A stretch of 64,000 nucleotides of DNA from Acrasis kona (GCA_026419775.2 JAOPGA020000939.1:1-64000), one strand, 5' to 3'; positions 40,094 through 52,613 are shown, numbered from the stretch's first letter. A program made the numbers and translations. The notes: generated from the sequence alone by a model not told the origin.

Positions 40094-40771
40094 ATGACAC
40101 GATCACAACGTTCAGCTGCTACCTTTCTAACTCCAGTGGTACCAAGAGTAATTGAAGAAGTACTAAATGAAGATCGTACCGTTGAAAAGGAAACGTTCAA
40201 GCAACTCCCACAGAACTTTCGTGAGCGCAGATTCTCACTTTCAAAGATTCTGAAAAAAAGGAAGTCTAAGCAAGCGGCAAAGAAATCTGCTCAAGCCCCT
40301 ACCAATTTTGTGCTTGACTCTACACGCTCTGTTCTGCAGAAAAACATTAGAAGGAATGTGTATTCAAGCACCCCAACCCATGTTGACATGCCGTTGGAAC
40401 TGTTCAAACAGACATTTAACACCACCACCTGCAACACGTACACACCTTTGAGAAAGCTGCCCAATTGTGTGGAGGGAACGGCACTACGTATGACGGAGGA
40501 ACAGTTCATCAAGATGTACGGGGAGAATGAAGAGTTCCGCAAATACAAAAATAATACCGTCACCGTATCCATCAAGTTCCCCATCACATTCTACTTTTCG
40601 TACCAAAACATTGGAAGCAAGTACCATAGTAGATTTAAATGGTTCTCTATCCCTCTTGTATGCACGGACGAAAAGAAAAATGTACTGCCTACCTATAACT
40701 ACAGGAAAATAAATGCTGNTATAGCCGCGCTACAAAGAAAAAGGAGGATGGAAAACAAACGTTCAAAATAA
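40094..40771 (+). CDS. Unknown protein, member of local paralogue family
   Basis: 225 aa, basic (RERRFSLSKILKKRKSKQAA). One codon near the end contains an N (40719). The segment STPTHVDMPLELFKQTF resembles DTPNHVDRSQLPDFKPTW in the gene at 41543, and both genes share a repeated 3' flank, so they are probably diverged tandem duplicates. No known domain recognised. Could be a host-specific family or remnants of a mobile element gene. Confidence 0.45.
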   Translation: MTRSQRSAATFLTPVVPRVIEEVLNEDRTVEKETFKQLPQNFRERRFSLSKILKKRKSKQAAKKSAQAPTNFVLDSTRSVLQKNIRRNVYSSTPTHVDMPLELFKQTFNTTTCNTYTPLRKLPNCVEGTALRMTEEQFIKMYGENEEFRKYKNNTVTVSIKFPITFYFSYQNIGSKYHSRFKWFSIPLVCTDEKKNVLPTYNYRKINAXIAALQRKRRMENKRSK

Positions 40772-41154
40772 ATGTTATATTGTATGTACATACATGCTTT
40801 TTCTTTTGGTCGTATGTTTTAGCACTTTTGTTCCTCAATGATAGTATCGTACAGTTGTATCATGATCCTGTATTCTGCTCATGGTTATTCTGCTTTTAAA
40901 AATTGTATTCTATACCCTTGTTATAAAGAAGTTCGTGTTATTCATATTTAACAACCTGAATCTTGAATTCTTCCAACCTTTTATTGTGCGATATAGGTTT
41001 GAGTGATGTTGTTCATATCTTTCAATGGTTTTTATCATGGATCATTTCAGATTCAACTTACTAGAGTTCAACTTAAATTTATTTGTAATGGTGTCCAAGT
41101 GCCAAAAGTTTGTATGTGCATGCTGCTCTGTAGAACAATTTGTCTAGGTGCGAC
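40772..41154. other. Intergenic with repeated 3' flank (copy 1)
   Basis: Contains the first copy (about 40951-41095) of a 3'-flank repeat found again at 42713-42865. No gene recognised. Confidence 0.5.
40951..41095. repeat. Direct repeat copy 1 of about 145 bp
   Basis: Imperfect direct repeat of 42713-42865. Shared words include acctgaatc, tataggtttg, tttttatcatggatc and ttcagattca. It follows a gene of the local paralogue family, so a duplicated transcription unit is likely. Confidence 0.65.
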
Positions 41155-41454
41155 ATGATTACAGACGCTTTGGAGATGTCACAAACCAAGAAAGTCCCTT
41201 TAAACAAATTGACGAAAAGGATTTTAAGGGTCATGTTATATAAATTTCCACGTGCAACATTTATTAATGGTTATGTGTGCTACAATCACAAGAAAATGTA
41301 TAACAGTAAAGCACCGTACTGTATGGAGTTTAATACTCTCGCACTCNATTCGCAACGAGAGTTCGAAAACAACGCGCAACAATTACTTTCAGGATGGAGC
41401 AAAGTCACACCACAAGTATTATTCTTACATTGCATACTAAAAACACCTTTCTAG
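41155..41454 (+). CDS. Short unknown frame, part of paralogue cluster
   Basis: 99 aa from the ATG at 41155, basic (KKVPLNKLTKRILRVMLYKF), with an N at 41347 inside a codon. Downstream lies the gene at 41543. It may be an upstream exon or a broken fragment of that gene; no family recognised. Confidence 0.3.
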   Translation: MITDALEMSQTKKVPLNKLTKRILRVMLYKFPRATFINGYVCYNHKKMYNSKAPYCMEFNTLALXSQREFENNAQQLLSGWSKVTPQVLFLHCILKTPF

Positions 41455-41542
41455 CGTTTGACTCAAAATCATTCACATGCTGTAATTAATCAAATGCCAG
41501 GTATAAATTAAACATTGCNATATTTGACAATTTTAAAAAGTT

Positions 41543-42663
41543 ATGGAAAGAGAGCACTTTGAAACATTATACGTCGACACTCCAAATCATGTCGACCGCT
41601 CACAACTCCCCGATTTCAAACCAACTTGGGAACAAAATAAAATTATTTCAGGCAAATTACACAAGATCAAGACAAATTGTGGGGAAACAGATGACACGTT
41701 TACCATTCTGAGACCAAATGCTGTACCAAAAGCTCTTGGTGATGATATTGAAAATCTTGTCAGCAGGATTAATGCGAGTAAACTGTTTGGTCCTCAAGAC
41801 TTCGATGCAACGCGCGGCAACATTTGTTTGAATTTTGGCCTTGTGAAGGAATACGTTGTTGGAAGATGGTCACACTCTGCCCATTTAAACAAAATTTTGG
41901 ACTCTGAATTTTCAGAAGAGGCTGTCGATGTTTTTGGAAGGCTAGGACATTTCACATTAGATTATCTGCGAGAGCATGACAATGCATCATTTGTTCTGAT
42001 TCAAAATGCTATGCAACTGCTTCCAAAGGACCTTATTGATACATACCCTCTTCCGCTTCCCAACATGTTTATCAACATTGAGAATTCACAGGCCGCGTTC
42101 ATGTCGATAGTAATGATGCAGCAGACGTTCTTGGCCTATTGTTTGTATTTAAATCACAGGATTGTCGAGGATGTAACCTTTTATTCCCTGACCTCAAAGT
42201 GGAATTTGATTTATGTCATTGTGATTTGCTTCGAGCACGATTTAGAGTTCTGAGACACCAAAATACCCCTCTAGAAAGTGGTCATCGGACATCAATTGTT
42301 ATTCCAATCCACGACCGAATTGCGGATCTCACATTCCAAGATGCGGAGAATAGGGGTCTTATTGAATTGCAAAATACGGGCACCATATACATGCTAGGAA
42401 AATTCAAGGACAAACAAAAGTTCCAGACTGACCTTGGTGCTATGAACGGGAGAGTGTGCAATGGTTCAAGCGCACATATTGTGACATCAAAAGATCCAAG
42501 AGTATTTGCTGTTGCAGTCTGTACGGATTCAACATGGAACAGTGCCGTAAAATCAGGTTTTAACAATCAGTTACGACAATCGCTCCTCACAATACAACAT
42601 TGTTCTAAAATCATCGCGACCTTCATTGTTCTTATATTGTCTTCGCTTATGATAGAAAATTAA
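41543..42663 (+). pseudogene. Unknown paralogue-family gene with frame break
   Basis: The first frame (41543 to about 42139) has SKLFGPQDFDATRG, FGLVKEYVVGRWSHSAHL and LGHFTLDYLREHD. Around 42139 the sensible reading moves to another frame, which continues with CRGCNLLFPDLKVEFDLCHC and RTSIVIPIHDRIADL and ends with a hydrophobic tail (IIATFIVLILSSLMI). No GT-AG intron of usual size explains the switch, so a real or assembly frameshift is likely. The CxxC...CxC pattern may bind metal. Family unknown. Adjacent N bases show weak assembly here. Confidence 0.45.
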
Positions 42664-42712
42664 TAATCTCATACATATGCCCAATACATTCTGGCTAGTC
42701 CCGTGGCATGTA

Positions 42713-42865
42713 TGAACCTGAATCTGAAGTTCTTCCCACCTTTTGTAAAATATTATAGGTTTGTATGGTGTTGTTTATATCTTTCAGTAATTTTTATCAT
42801 GGATCTTTTCAGATTCAGGTTACTAGAATGATTTGATGTTCGTGACTCAAAATTTATTGTAATTA
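42713..42865. repeat. Direct repeat copy 2 of about 150 bp
   Basis: Partner of 40951-41095, starting about 50 bp after the stop of the frame-broken paralogue. Confidence 0.65.
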
Positions 42866-44195
42866 TGCACAATGTCGTTTCAAACACAGCGGTTCCAAAC
42901 CTTTTATCTCAAAACCATTCAAAAAAATGTATAGAGGAAATGAAGGATTATTACCAACACACAATGACGTTCAATAACATGTAATCAAACACTGGAAGTT
43001 TATAGGATGTAACACCTTTATTACCAATAACTACAAGATCTCACTCGTGATTGCTTTGCAAAACTGATGTAACAAATCAACATTATTAACATTTCAGGTT
43101 TAAAGCCAGTCTCGAATGTTGTCAATTACTTTTAATATGACCAGTACATACGATACCCACGCATTACACTTAACAAGGTTTCCAATATTGCCTTGGTTAT
43201 AAACAAGAATTTGCCAGAAACATTCTATAAATTTATACGTGGATCGTCCATAGGGAATACATGCTAACAATGTGCATTAAGACTCCAAACAAGTCAGAGT
43301 TTGGTACGAATGGCATACTCACTTTAGTATTAAATACAGTGCGGATTGCCACGGCTTTTGAGATCTGAGTGTGGACCAAACAATGTGTTGCCCGGGTGGT
43401 GTGTTAATTTCTTGTTGATATATTTACCCACTTACTAACGTACAAATCTAATATAGCATCTAATACACACGGGCTTGTTTGCTACAAGATTTAAATGCAG
43501 GCTTGAATAGAATCACAAATAAATCATTTAAACAGAACAACAATTGGAAGCCAAAGTGNAATTGATTGAGGGTACTTTATTGCATTATACATGTATGTGC
43601 CTTTAATGTTGTGTATTGATGCCCGAATGGGTTGTCTCATTACTTGAAATGAATCATCGTTCATCTTGTAGTTTTTGTTAATACAGTCTGCTTCTTGCTC
43701 TATGTGTTGNTGTTGTCATTCAAATGTTGTTTCTCAGATACCCATGGTTCACGAACACACTGTCTGTGCTCTGCCAAGCCACGAATGAGCCCCTCAATTC
43801 TGATTGGATGCGCCATATTTCGGGCTTTACAAGAGCCGGAGTATTAAAACAGCCCGTCGTGGGAGATATCTGACCTTTTTGAATATTTGATATTTGGAAA
43901 ATTATTACCCAAATCTAGATTTAAGTAGGCTTCTAACACCATATGTAATATAAGATAGTACTATTCAACGGGTATATTTGTTGTTGGTCTTCAATATTTT
44001 TGGTTATAACGAACCGAAGGTTCGAAATCGTGAGATCATTGTTGTAAACAAACATCAATTTTGTATTTTGCTTTCAAACCAAATCATGGAGTCATATCAT
44101 AGAAGGAAAAGGAAGATAGTTAATTGTGGGTTAGAGGGTTAAAAATAAAAGCACAATCGCGTTATTGGAAGTCCAAGAATAAGATCAGATAGAGA

Positions 44196-44455
44196 AGAGT
44201 TGAGGCTCATCAATTAAGCAGATTGACCATTAGGGATTGCGGTCCTTTAATGGGTATTAATATATTGTGAAACGGGTTGAGGCCCAGGGGGTTGCGGCCT
44301 AAAAGTATTGGATTGAGGTCCATTGATTAGAAGTTGTATATGGTGAGCTGCGAATGTAGGGAGTTGAGGCTTCAATACATTGGGTAGTGGTTGTTGGGGA
44401 TAAGGTGAGAAGATAGAATAGCAGTCGAGTCACGATCATAAGAGATTGAGGTGAT
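44196..44455 (+). repeat. Cluster of degenerate RTTGMGGYC words
   Basis: Seven related words at irregular 15-80 bp spacing: gttgaggctc, attgcggtcc, gttgaggccc, gttgcggcct, attgaggtcc, gttgaggctt and attgaggtga. All are on the same strand and outside any gene. Could be a decayed tandem repeat or part of a non-coding transcript. Confidence 0.4.
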
Positions 44456-44599
44456 TAAGGTGTGAGGTGAGGTGATGTATTATACATAGAAATAAAAACG
44501 CCATATTTGAACAACTCCTGACTTACTTTTATAAATTAGATGTACTCACGGATTAAAAAGCACAAGATGTTTAAAAAACAAAATTTTTATTTACAGGAT

Positions 44600-47500
44600 T
44601 TAATCAGATTCAGACATGGTGACCTTTGAAGAAGGATCGTCACTTCCAAACGACATTTGTTTTTGTGCCAATTTGAAATAAGCACCACCCTTTGCAATTA
44701 ATTCCTTATGGTTACCAATTTCCACAATCTCACCAGCTCTCATCACCACAATCACGTCACAATCTTGAATGGTGGTCAATCGATGAGCAATCACAATTGT
44801 TGTGCGACCCACCATCAACTTATCCAACGCTGCCTGCACCAAAGACTCCGCTTCAGTATCCAACGCACTAGTGGCCTCATCCAGCAACAGCAACGAAGCA
44901 TTCTGCAACATGGCTCTAGCAATCGCTACGCGTTGCTTTTGTCCACCACTCATGGAAACACCTCTCTCACCAATCATGGTATCATAATTATCAGGTAAAC
45001 TCATGATAAAGTCATGAGCATTAGCAGCTTTAGCAGCATCCGTGACCTGTTCAAAAGTAACGTTTTCGTCACCTACTGCATAAGTGATATTCTTTCGAAT
45101 GGTAGTGGCGAATAACACTGGTTCTTGCGTCACGATGGCCACGTTCCTATGCAACCACTCTGGATCAGCTTCCTTCAAGTCCAATCCATCAATCTTGACC
45201 ACTCCCTGAAGGGGATCATAGAAGCGCTCTATTAAACCAGTAATTGTACTCTTACCAGATCCACTTTCACCTACAAGTGCCACATGTTGTCCTTTTGTGA
45301 TCTTTAGCGAGAAGTTCTTCATCACAATTACATTAGGTCTACTAGGGTATGCAAAATCAACATTTTCGAGCTCAACGTTGCCTTGAATGCTTGGAAGAGT
45401 TTTACCACCACGAAGGGGTATTTGAGCTTTGCGTTTTGCAATCTTCAAAACACTTATGCTGCTTTGGAACCCTTTGCTCACGTTGCTAAACTCAATCATG
45501 GCCAATGACAGTCCCATAATGGCAAAAGTCATGTTACCGGTGACTTGAGTAAGAGCAGCAGCTGGTAGGACTCCGTCAGCTAACAAATTACCTCCATACC
45601 ATTGTGCCAATGCAGTGACTGCCCATATACAGAACAAAACGATACCAAACGATGCACTCATGAAACCATTGCCCATGCTTGCAGCTATCATGGCGCGATC
45701 TGCATCTTGATCGAATCGTTTCATTTCGCGATTCTCACCGGCCATACTTCTCACGGTTCTAATCGCACCCATCACTTCGCTCGCAGTGACCATCGAATTG
45801 CTCGAGTACTTGATGAATTTCTTTTGATAGTGGAGAACAAATGCATGAACGATACAAATGGTCAAGAAACTAGTGGCGAGTGATACAAAGAACATGATGA
45901 TGCTCATTTGCCACGATGTGATGAATGCAAGAATGACGCCAACTATGAACTGCGAAAGATTTTGAGCAACGGTCGCCAATCGAATGGTGAATCCATCCTT
46001 GATGTTGTACACATCTTCGGAAAAGATTGATAAAATCTTTCCACCCTTTGTAATATCAAAGTAACCCATTTCTTGTTGCACTGCATTCTTGAACATGTGT
46101 CGTTTGATTCTGGTGGCGAATCTCTCGCTGGCGAAATTACTGAAAAAGTTGTTTAGGAATTGACACACGCATGCAGCAGCGGCGATGATGGCTACGTACG
46201 AAGCTTCTTCGGATATGGCTGCTGACAAAGAGTACCCTGGAGGGAATGGAATCAAGACACCGTCGGCGTTACGAGCGGGAACGACCTTGTTGGTGATGCG
46301 ACCGAAAATTAACATGGTGACTAGCGGCGCTGCACCAACGCCTGCTGCACCGAACATGAACAATGGCATGGATAGAATGTCTGCTCCGAATAATGTAAAG
46401 ATGGGAAGGAACGATCTAATGTTTGGCGCATGAACGTCCTTGATGTCTTCTGCTTCTGCAAATTCTTGTTTGTTCTTTGCATTCTTTTTCGCTCTTCTCT
46501 TTGAAATCTTTTTTGTTTTTGTTAACTGTGGTTCGATGACGACATTGGGTTGGACGGATGCGTCTATTGTTGTTACTGTTTGGTCGCTTAGTAGAGGCTT
46601 TTGAGTGGCGGATGTGGCAGAGTTGTCGCTGTTGACATCTGATTCGGAGGAACTTGCTTCGTCGCTGCTGTTGTTTGATAACGAATCTGAACTTTGACTT
46701 GGTGTGAGCGTCGATTTTTTACCGAAATTCTTTTGTTTGGTGGCAAGTGCGTTGTAGTAACCGTTTGTCTTGTTGATTAGTTCATTGTGTGTACCTTTTT
46801 CCACGACGACTCCTTGTTTCATCACAACGATCATGTCACAGTTTTGTACAGTTGTCAATCTATGTGCCACTACGATGGTTGTACGATTTACCATCAACTT
46901 TTCGAGTGCGTCTTGTACAAGTGATTCTGATTTGGTATCAAGTGCTGATGTGGCTTCATCCAAAAGCAAGATACTTGGATTTTGTAGTACGCTACGTGCT
47001 ATGGCTATTCTTTGCTTTTGACCACCAGATAGCGAAACACCACGTTCTCCCAACACTGTATTGTATCCTTCTGGTAATTTTATGATAAAGTCATGTGCAT
47101 TTGCGCTCTTGGCAGCTTGTTCAACAATCTCTTGGCTCGATGGAATTAATTTTGCTTCAATTTCTTCCTCTGATATATTTGGATTTTGCTTTTTCAATTC
47201 ATTACGAGTGTTGAAGTTCAGTGTGTCGATGGCGTATGTGATGTTCTTGTAGATGGTTGTGGCAAACAATGTTGGTTCTTGGGATACGATTCCAACGTGT
47301 CTGTGAAGCCACATTGGATCAATTGTCTTCAAATCAACACCATCAACGGTGATTGTACCTTCTTCTGGTTCATACCATTTTTCAACAAGGCCCACAATGG
47401 TTGACTTCCCACTTCCTGATTGCCCAACCAAAGCAACCGATTTGCCTGGCTGCATGTCTAACGTAAAGTTCTTTAACACTGCAACTTTTGGTCTACTTGG

Positions 47501-48759
47501 ATATCGGAAGGTTACGTTTTCGAAAACAATGTGACCTCTAATGGTGTCAATCTTTTCACCACCGGAATATGGAATTGCTGGCTTTCTGTATATAACATTT
47601 AACAAGGATACCGTGGATGAAGAAGATTTGACGATACTTGGAATATTATTTAAAAGAGCTTGAGCACCTGTAACGGTGATGATGACGAAACCCCAAATTT
47701 TGATGAGTGATGAAACTTCCAAGGTACCTGCTTCTAGTTTCTTACCGGCCCACCAAAATGCAAGCGCAACTGCACCCCAGATGAAGAAAGTAATCAATGA
47801 AGAACTGATAGCATTAATGAATGCAGATATAGTACCTGTGATACCAGCTGCTCCAATCTCTCTTGTGTATCTTTTCAATTCTTTTTCTTCTCCAGCCATG
47901 CTCCTTACGGTTCTCATGCTTGACATGACTTCGTTGACAGTTGAAACTGACTTTGATAGTTGTTGTGATGATCTTTTAGATAACAAATCCATCATTATTG
48001 ATGAGAAAACGATAAGAATGAACATCAATGGTAGGGAAGTGAATCCAAGAAGACCAACGTCGTAGGCTGTAATAAGGGCCATAATGAAACCAAAAATTGA
48101 TTGACCGGCACTTTGGGAAATGTTCATAAGATCCACGTCAATGACCGTTGTTAACTTTGCTATATCCTCGCTCAATGTTTTGATCATGTTGCCAGTCGAT
48201 TTCATGTCAAAAAATCCTATTTCTTGCTTGACGATGCTGTGGAAGTAGTATTTTTTTGTGCGAATAGATATTCTTTGGGCAGCAGTCCCTAGTAGGGCTT
48301 TTCCAAATAGTGCAGCAAAGAAGGCACCAATGGCCATATATGTCATTTTTAAAGCAGTTGAATTTACTACAGCCCTTAATTGTGTTACATGAAAATGTTA
48401 CAAATTACATACCTCGTAGCTTCTACATCACTGGTATCTGAAAGTGCACCAATTAAATCTCCGAGTACAAAAAAGAATACAATTGGTAAGATTCCCAACC
48501 CAACAAAGCTCAACACTCCGAGTATCAATAGAATCCAATCCCAACCAATTAACAGTAACATTCTAAATGGAGTTTTAATGTTTGGGTCTTGAGGGTCAAT
48601 AAATTTTTTGTCATCTGCTAAGGCAATCTTCTCCTCTACAACAGCCGAAACAGATGGGTTTGAATCAATTTGTTGTGGCGCTGATTGGTTAGGAAGGGCA
48701 GAACTTATTTCTTGTGCCTCCTCTTTGTATATTTCGACGACACCTGTGTCTTGAGTCAT
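44600..48759 (-). CDS. Full-length ABCB (MDR/P-glycoprotein-type) transporter
   Basis: Two exons (48759..48413 and 48374..44600) around a 38-bp intron; 1,373 aa. The layout is membrane domain, nucleotide domain, linker, membrane domain, nucleotide domain. Nucleotide domain 1: Walker A GQSGSGKST, signature LSGGQKQRIAIARS, Walker B ILLLDEATSALD. Domain 2: GESGSGKST, MSGGQKQRVAIARA, LLLLDEATSALD. Both H-loops are present (IVVAHRLTT, IVIAHRLTT), so both sites look competent. The linker is Ser/Asp-rich then very basic (KKISKRRAKKNAKNKQ). The N-terminal 60 residues are acidic and cytosolic. An exporter of lipids or hydrophobic compounds; substrate not predictable. Confidence 0.93.
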
Positions 48760-49192
48760 CTTGTTCAGTTTTTAATAAGAACATAGTGAAATGGACAAAT
48801 TTAAATAGGTGCGGGTTTTCCGATCGGATCATCCGCTTATGCGCTGAAATGATGTTGTAAAGCCCGTCATGATTCCGTCGATGTCAAGAGTTTTGAAGTA
48901 TTCAATTGTGAAATTGAATGCTTAATAATTTATGTATAATCACAAAAGAAGTTTCAATTAATATATTACTGAGAAGAAATTTAACCACCTTTCTAGAAAA
49001 TTCGGAAAGTCGATGAAGAACAAGTGTGTATTCTGCTTCGCCCAATATTATTATCCCTGGGGATAATCAACATAAAATCCACCTTAATGATTCGCGAAAT
49101 CAAAAAAAGTTTTACAAAAAAACTACCCACGAACACAGAATAACAGAGCACATGCTTCAAGAGTTCTCTATCCACAGCTTAGATAAGTTTTA
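48760..49192. other. Intergenic, no gene seen
   Basis: Upstream of the ABC transporter and before the duplicated GTPase fragment. AT-rich; a short minus-strand frame at 48993-49175 has no recognisable content. Confidence 0.5.
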
Positions 49193-49954
49193 ATTGCCCC
49201 CTATGGTGATTACATTTATGATAGTCATAGCGACCCTGTTTGATGCGCATTTCATTGTAAAAGTTACGGTTTTTATCATGACATGTTTGAAAACTCAGCA
49301 CTGGGGAATGCTGATTGTGCTGAATATTGACTATATAGTCTAATTTCTACAACAAACTTCTAGTCCAAACTTCGGAGAAAACTTGTAACATGTGGTTACC
49401 ATTAGATGTAGCAGAATTAATATTGTTGTACATGATGGTAGTGTTCTAATATGCGTTAACTAGGCGCGATTAGATCATTAGAGTTGGTCAATTAATTTCA
49501 AAAGAATCTTTATTTGATGCACTATAATTTGTTATTACATTCCGCTTCAGTAACCTCAGTAGTGAATGGTACATTATTCGGAGCACGCACACCATACACA
49601 CTCGCAATGTCCGAATGTCTCTTGTACATGGCCCATTTAGCCAAATGTCCTGAAGGATAGGATTTGGCATCACTGGTAGTATTCCAATTCTCGAGAAGGT
49701 TCTTCCAGTTGCTTCTATGTTCTTTGTAAATCTCGACGAACTTTTCTCCAAACAATGATTTTTCAACAATATCCTTCAAAAGTTCGATACCTCCAAGACC
49801 TGTTTTGACTTGATCAAAAAACACCTTCATGTCACCTCTGCTTGCTTTTAGCTTCAATCCAATGTTGAACTTTTGGTCCCATTCTGTTTGTATTTTGATG
49901 AACGGTATCCACAATTGCATCAATTTTGCTATAATCATGAGCAAAGATTCAAAA
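49193..49954 (-). pseudogene. Collinear internally deleted copy of the large GTPase gene
   Basis: Four blocks match, in the same order and orientation, the intact GTPase locus: 49193-49711 to 59090-59628 (downstream flank plus C-terminal coding), 49718-49901 to 60374-60558, 49901-49931 to 61002-61036, and 49934-49954 to 62440-62459. The intervening coding sequence (about 0.75, 0.45 and 1.4 kb) is absent. Matching blocks are almost identical apart from small indels, including about 59 bp missing from the 3' flank copy, so the event looks recent. The remaining frame keeps WDQKFNIGLKLKASRG and the C-terminal end but no GTPase core. Confidence 0.85.
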
Positions 49955-49974
49955 TAAAGTCATGTCTATAGATT

Positions 49975-50328
49975 CTATTCATTGGTACCTGTACGTCGTA
50001 AGTAGTGGTGTACTATACCTGAGCATAATTGAGCCATGATTAAAGAAGAAGAGTTTCTTGTGACATTGCCCGCTGGCCATTGTGCGCACACCTTTTTTGA
50101 AATATCCGTATCGTCGATTAAATGCTCTAAAATCATATAAATAAATCTTCTTGATTCAAAGGTCCAGACACGTTCTCGCCAACGCGCCCTTTTCCACTGC
50201 ACTTCTGTGCAACGCCTACGAGCAATGTGTGATACTCTTTTTCGCTTAAAGTTAAGTTGCTTGTTACGAATTCTACTTATATCCCATGGTTCCATACGTA
50301 CACCAGTTTCTCGCTCTAAAAGATTCAA
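49975..50328 (-). pseudogene. Tc1/IS630-like transposase fragment
   Basis: A minus-strand frame without ATG: ISRIRNKQLNFKRKRVSHIA followed by a run of Arg/Trp and RRFIYM. This resembles the helix-turn-helix to first-catalytic-strand region of Tc1/mariner transposases, where RK-x-x-x-x-IA precedes FIDE. The catalytic Asp is not clearly kept. Call is tentative. Confidence 0.35.
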
Positions 50329-50389
50329 TGGATCGCAGTGGATTTTCTAACATGCACTGTGATACTTGATGATGTCATAGTTATTGATT

Positions 50390-51241
50390 AAATATAAAGT
50401 AGGTATTCATTGCAACTTCATCATACTCTGTCCCTGTCCATGACTTTATATGATCTAAATTTAGTCCAGTAGAAGCCTCCACCCTGCCGTTGATCACGTC
50501 ATACACTGTCGTATTCTTCTACTCATCCGTGGCTATATTTATCAATTCCTTGAATAGCCGTTTGAATGTGCCACTTTTACATAATTCACAATGAAACAAA
50601 TCGGTCTGCGTCCTTTCATGAATGTTGAATGATTCATCTACAGACTTGATTGGATCGAATGGGTTTTCAGGTGTCTTGTAGTTTCGAACCATGAGTCCCT
50701 GTTCACCTACATTTCGGTCCTCATGCTTCTACCATCCATTGCATTTGCGTTTTCTGCTTTGATTTGTTTGAACGTCATGTGGTTACAATCATGTGGACAC
50801 ATATGATATTTGTAGCATCCGTTGTTTGCGTTGGGGGCGATCATTGAGCACAAATCATTTCCCTCAGGTATGTCAGCAATAACAAATAATAAGTTGATCT
50901 TGATTCTAACATACTCCCCAAGTCCTGCATAATAAACGTAACAGCCATTCTTCATACCAAGAATTAAATCATCTATTAACGGTGCAAGCAACTGCTTTCT
51001 TTTATACATTTTTCTCTCGTGAGTATTGTTTGTGACAAAACATGCTATTAAACTTCTCGGCAAACACGGGATCTATGTTGGTAAATATAATACCAGTCGC
51101 AGATGGACCCTTTAACCCATACATCCCAAAGTCGTCCAAGAACAGCCCCAATCCTAAAACCAAGCAATCAGAGTGTTTGTTGTACAATTGCTTAAAATGT
51201 TCGCTCTGGTGCGCGGCAGATTGACCTGATGCCCGATTCAA
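50390..51241 (-). pseudogene. CACTA/EnSpm tnp2-like transposase relic
   Basis: Minus strand, in three frames. The first part (51241 to about 51030) has LGLFLDDFGMYGLKGPSATG. A frame break near 51040 leads to LLAPLIDDLILGMKNGCYVY, FVIADIPEGND and GCYKYHMCPHDC, then another frame change to FHCELCKSGTFKRLF and a stop. The order DDF...PLIDDL...DIP...CYxC is that of tnp2-type transposases of CACTA elements. Inactive because of the breaks. It lies next to an element with CACTA-like inverted ends (51355-52639), to which it may once have belonged. Confidence 0.5.
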
Positions 51242-51354
51242 CCGAGATTATCCATTGTTTGAGTTGACTGTATTTGCTCTCTGTCAAGAAGTGGGTTCCA
51301 CTGGCATGTCGTTATTAGGTGGTGATGGTGGGTTCTGGTGTCGTGAGGTTTATG

Positions 51355-51380
51355 TTCCACGGCTCATCAAAACCTCCGGA
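51355..51380 (+). repeat. Left terminal inverted repeat
   Basis: 26 bp, exact inverse complement of 52614-52639. Confidence 0.85.
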
Positions 51381-52613
51381 TTGACCGGACCCAGCGAAGC
51401 AATTGTTCGGTCAAAAAGCCTCCGGTTCCACCGGTCACCGAAATCCAAAAGTCACCGGATCCACCGAAACAATAAGGTCTCCGGTTTGACCGGTCACTGG
51501 ATCCTCCGAAATAAAAAGTCACCGTCGCCTCCGTCAGCATCATACATAAAGCATTCTAGTATTACTATAAAACATATTTATTTAAACAAGTTTAATGCTT
51601 CTTCAGTGGCCTGTTTCTTTCCTCTTCTTCTTCTCGTTGTTTTTCTTCTTGTTCTCTCTCTTGTTCTCCTCCTTCTTGCTCTTTATCTCCTCCTTCATCT
51701 CCTCCTTCTTCTTGTTTCTCTTCTTTTAACATCTAATAATGTAAGTTTTAGGCCATACGAATTTTGTTATGTTACATTCATATAATTCTCATCTTTTTCA
51801 TCACTTCGCAATATTGTACTTTCTTACATTGTTGGCAACTCTCACTAATTTTGGAGAAATGTCAGTATATATAGACGTACCCTTATCTCATTGTCTTTTG
51901 ATGATTATGGAACAAAATGTTTTTTAGTAACTAACTTTTTTCTTCAGATTCGTTTGCATCGGACGCAGATGCCTTTTTTTTTGAAGCGAACGCTTTCTGT
52001 ACTTTTGGTTGATCCTCCGACTGTTGTGCCTTTTTCTCTGTTGGCTTGATTGTTCTCTTGATTTTCTATCCCTTCTATTTGATTTGGGCCAACCTCCCCT
52101 TCTTATTAGTAACTTTAGCGTTCAAACAAGATGCGTTTTATTTTTTCATAACGTTTGTCTCCTCCGTTGTACTCAAACAGGGACACCAACCTGTAATCAA
52201 AGTTGGATTGACGTTTTGAAAGTTTAAAACTGCTTTGTTTGCCTCTAGTTGAGTCAACTAAAAACAATGAATTTATGAATCATGTGTGCCTCTCTGATAC
52301 CACGTGGGGAAATGTCCTTGATCTATGGATGTAATTGATATGGGACATAAAACAAAATTAATAAAACTATGTCGGACTTGTGGCTGCTTTATAGTATCAG
52401 ATGACAATGTATCTGATTATTATGCATTGATAGCTTGTATTTGACCATGTCAAGTGTACAGATCAAACGGATTTAGAATTTTAAATAAATTGATTTGATT
52501 GTTTATTAATTTCTTCTTTGTGACAAAGACAAATAACCGGTGGAACCGATGAAACCGGAGGAACCGGTGGATTTTTGACCCAAAAAAACCGGTGAAGCCG
52601 GAAGTTCGGTGGA

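Larger units (their letters stand above)
42664..44599. other. About 1.9 kb without a gene
   Basis: AT-rich sequence with N bases at 43559 and 43710. It holds the second copy of the 3'-flank repeat (42713-42865) and a cluster of TTGAGGCC-like words (44196-44455). No open frame, tRNA or transposase is recognisable. Confidence 0.5.

Noticed and set aside
48993-49175. 60-codon minus-strand frame
   Set aside because: No domain, AT-rich, next to a pseudogene copy.
50680-50710. tRNA T-arm-like ttcgaacc
   Set aside because: Flanks do not form T, anticodon or acceptor stems; it lies inside transposase relic sequence.
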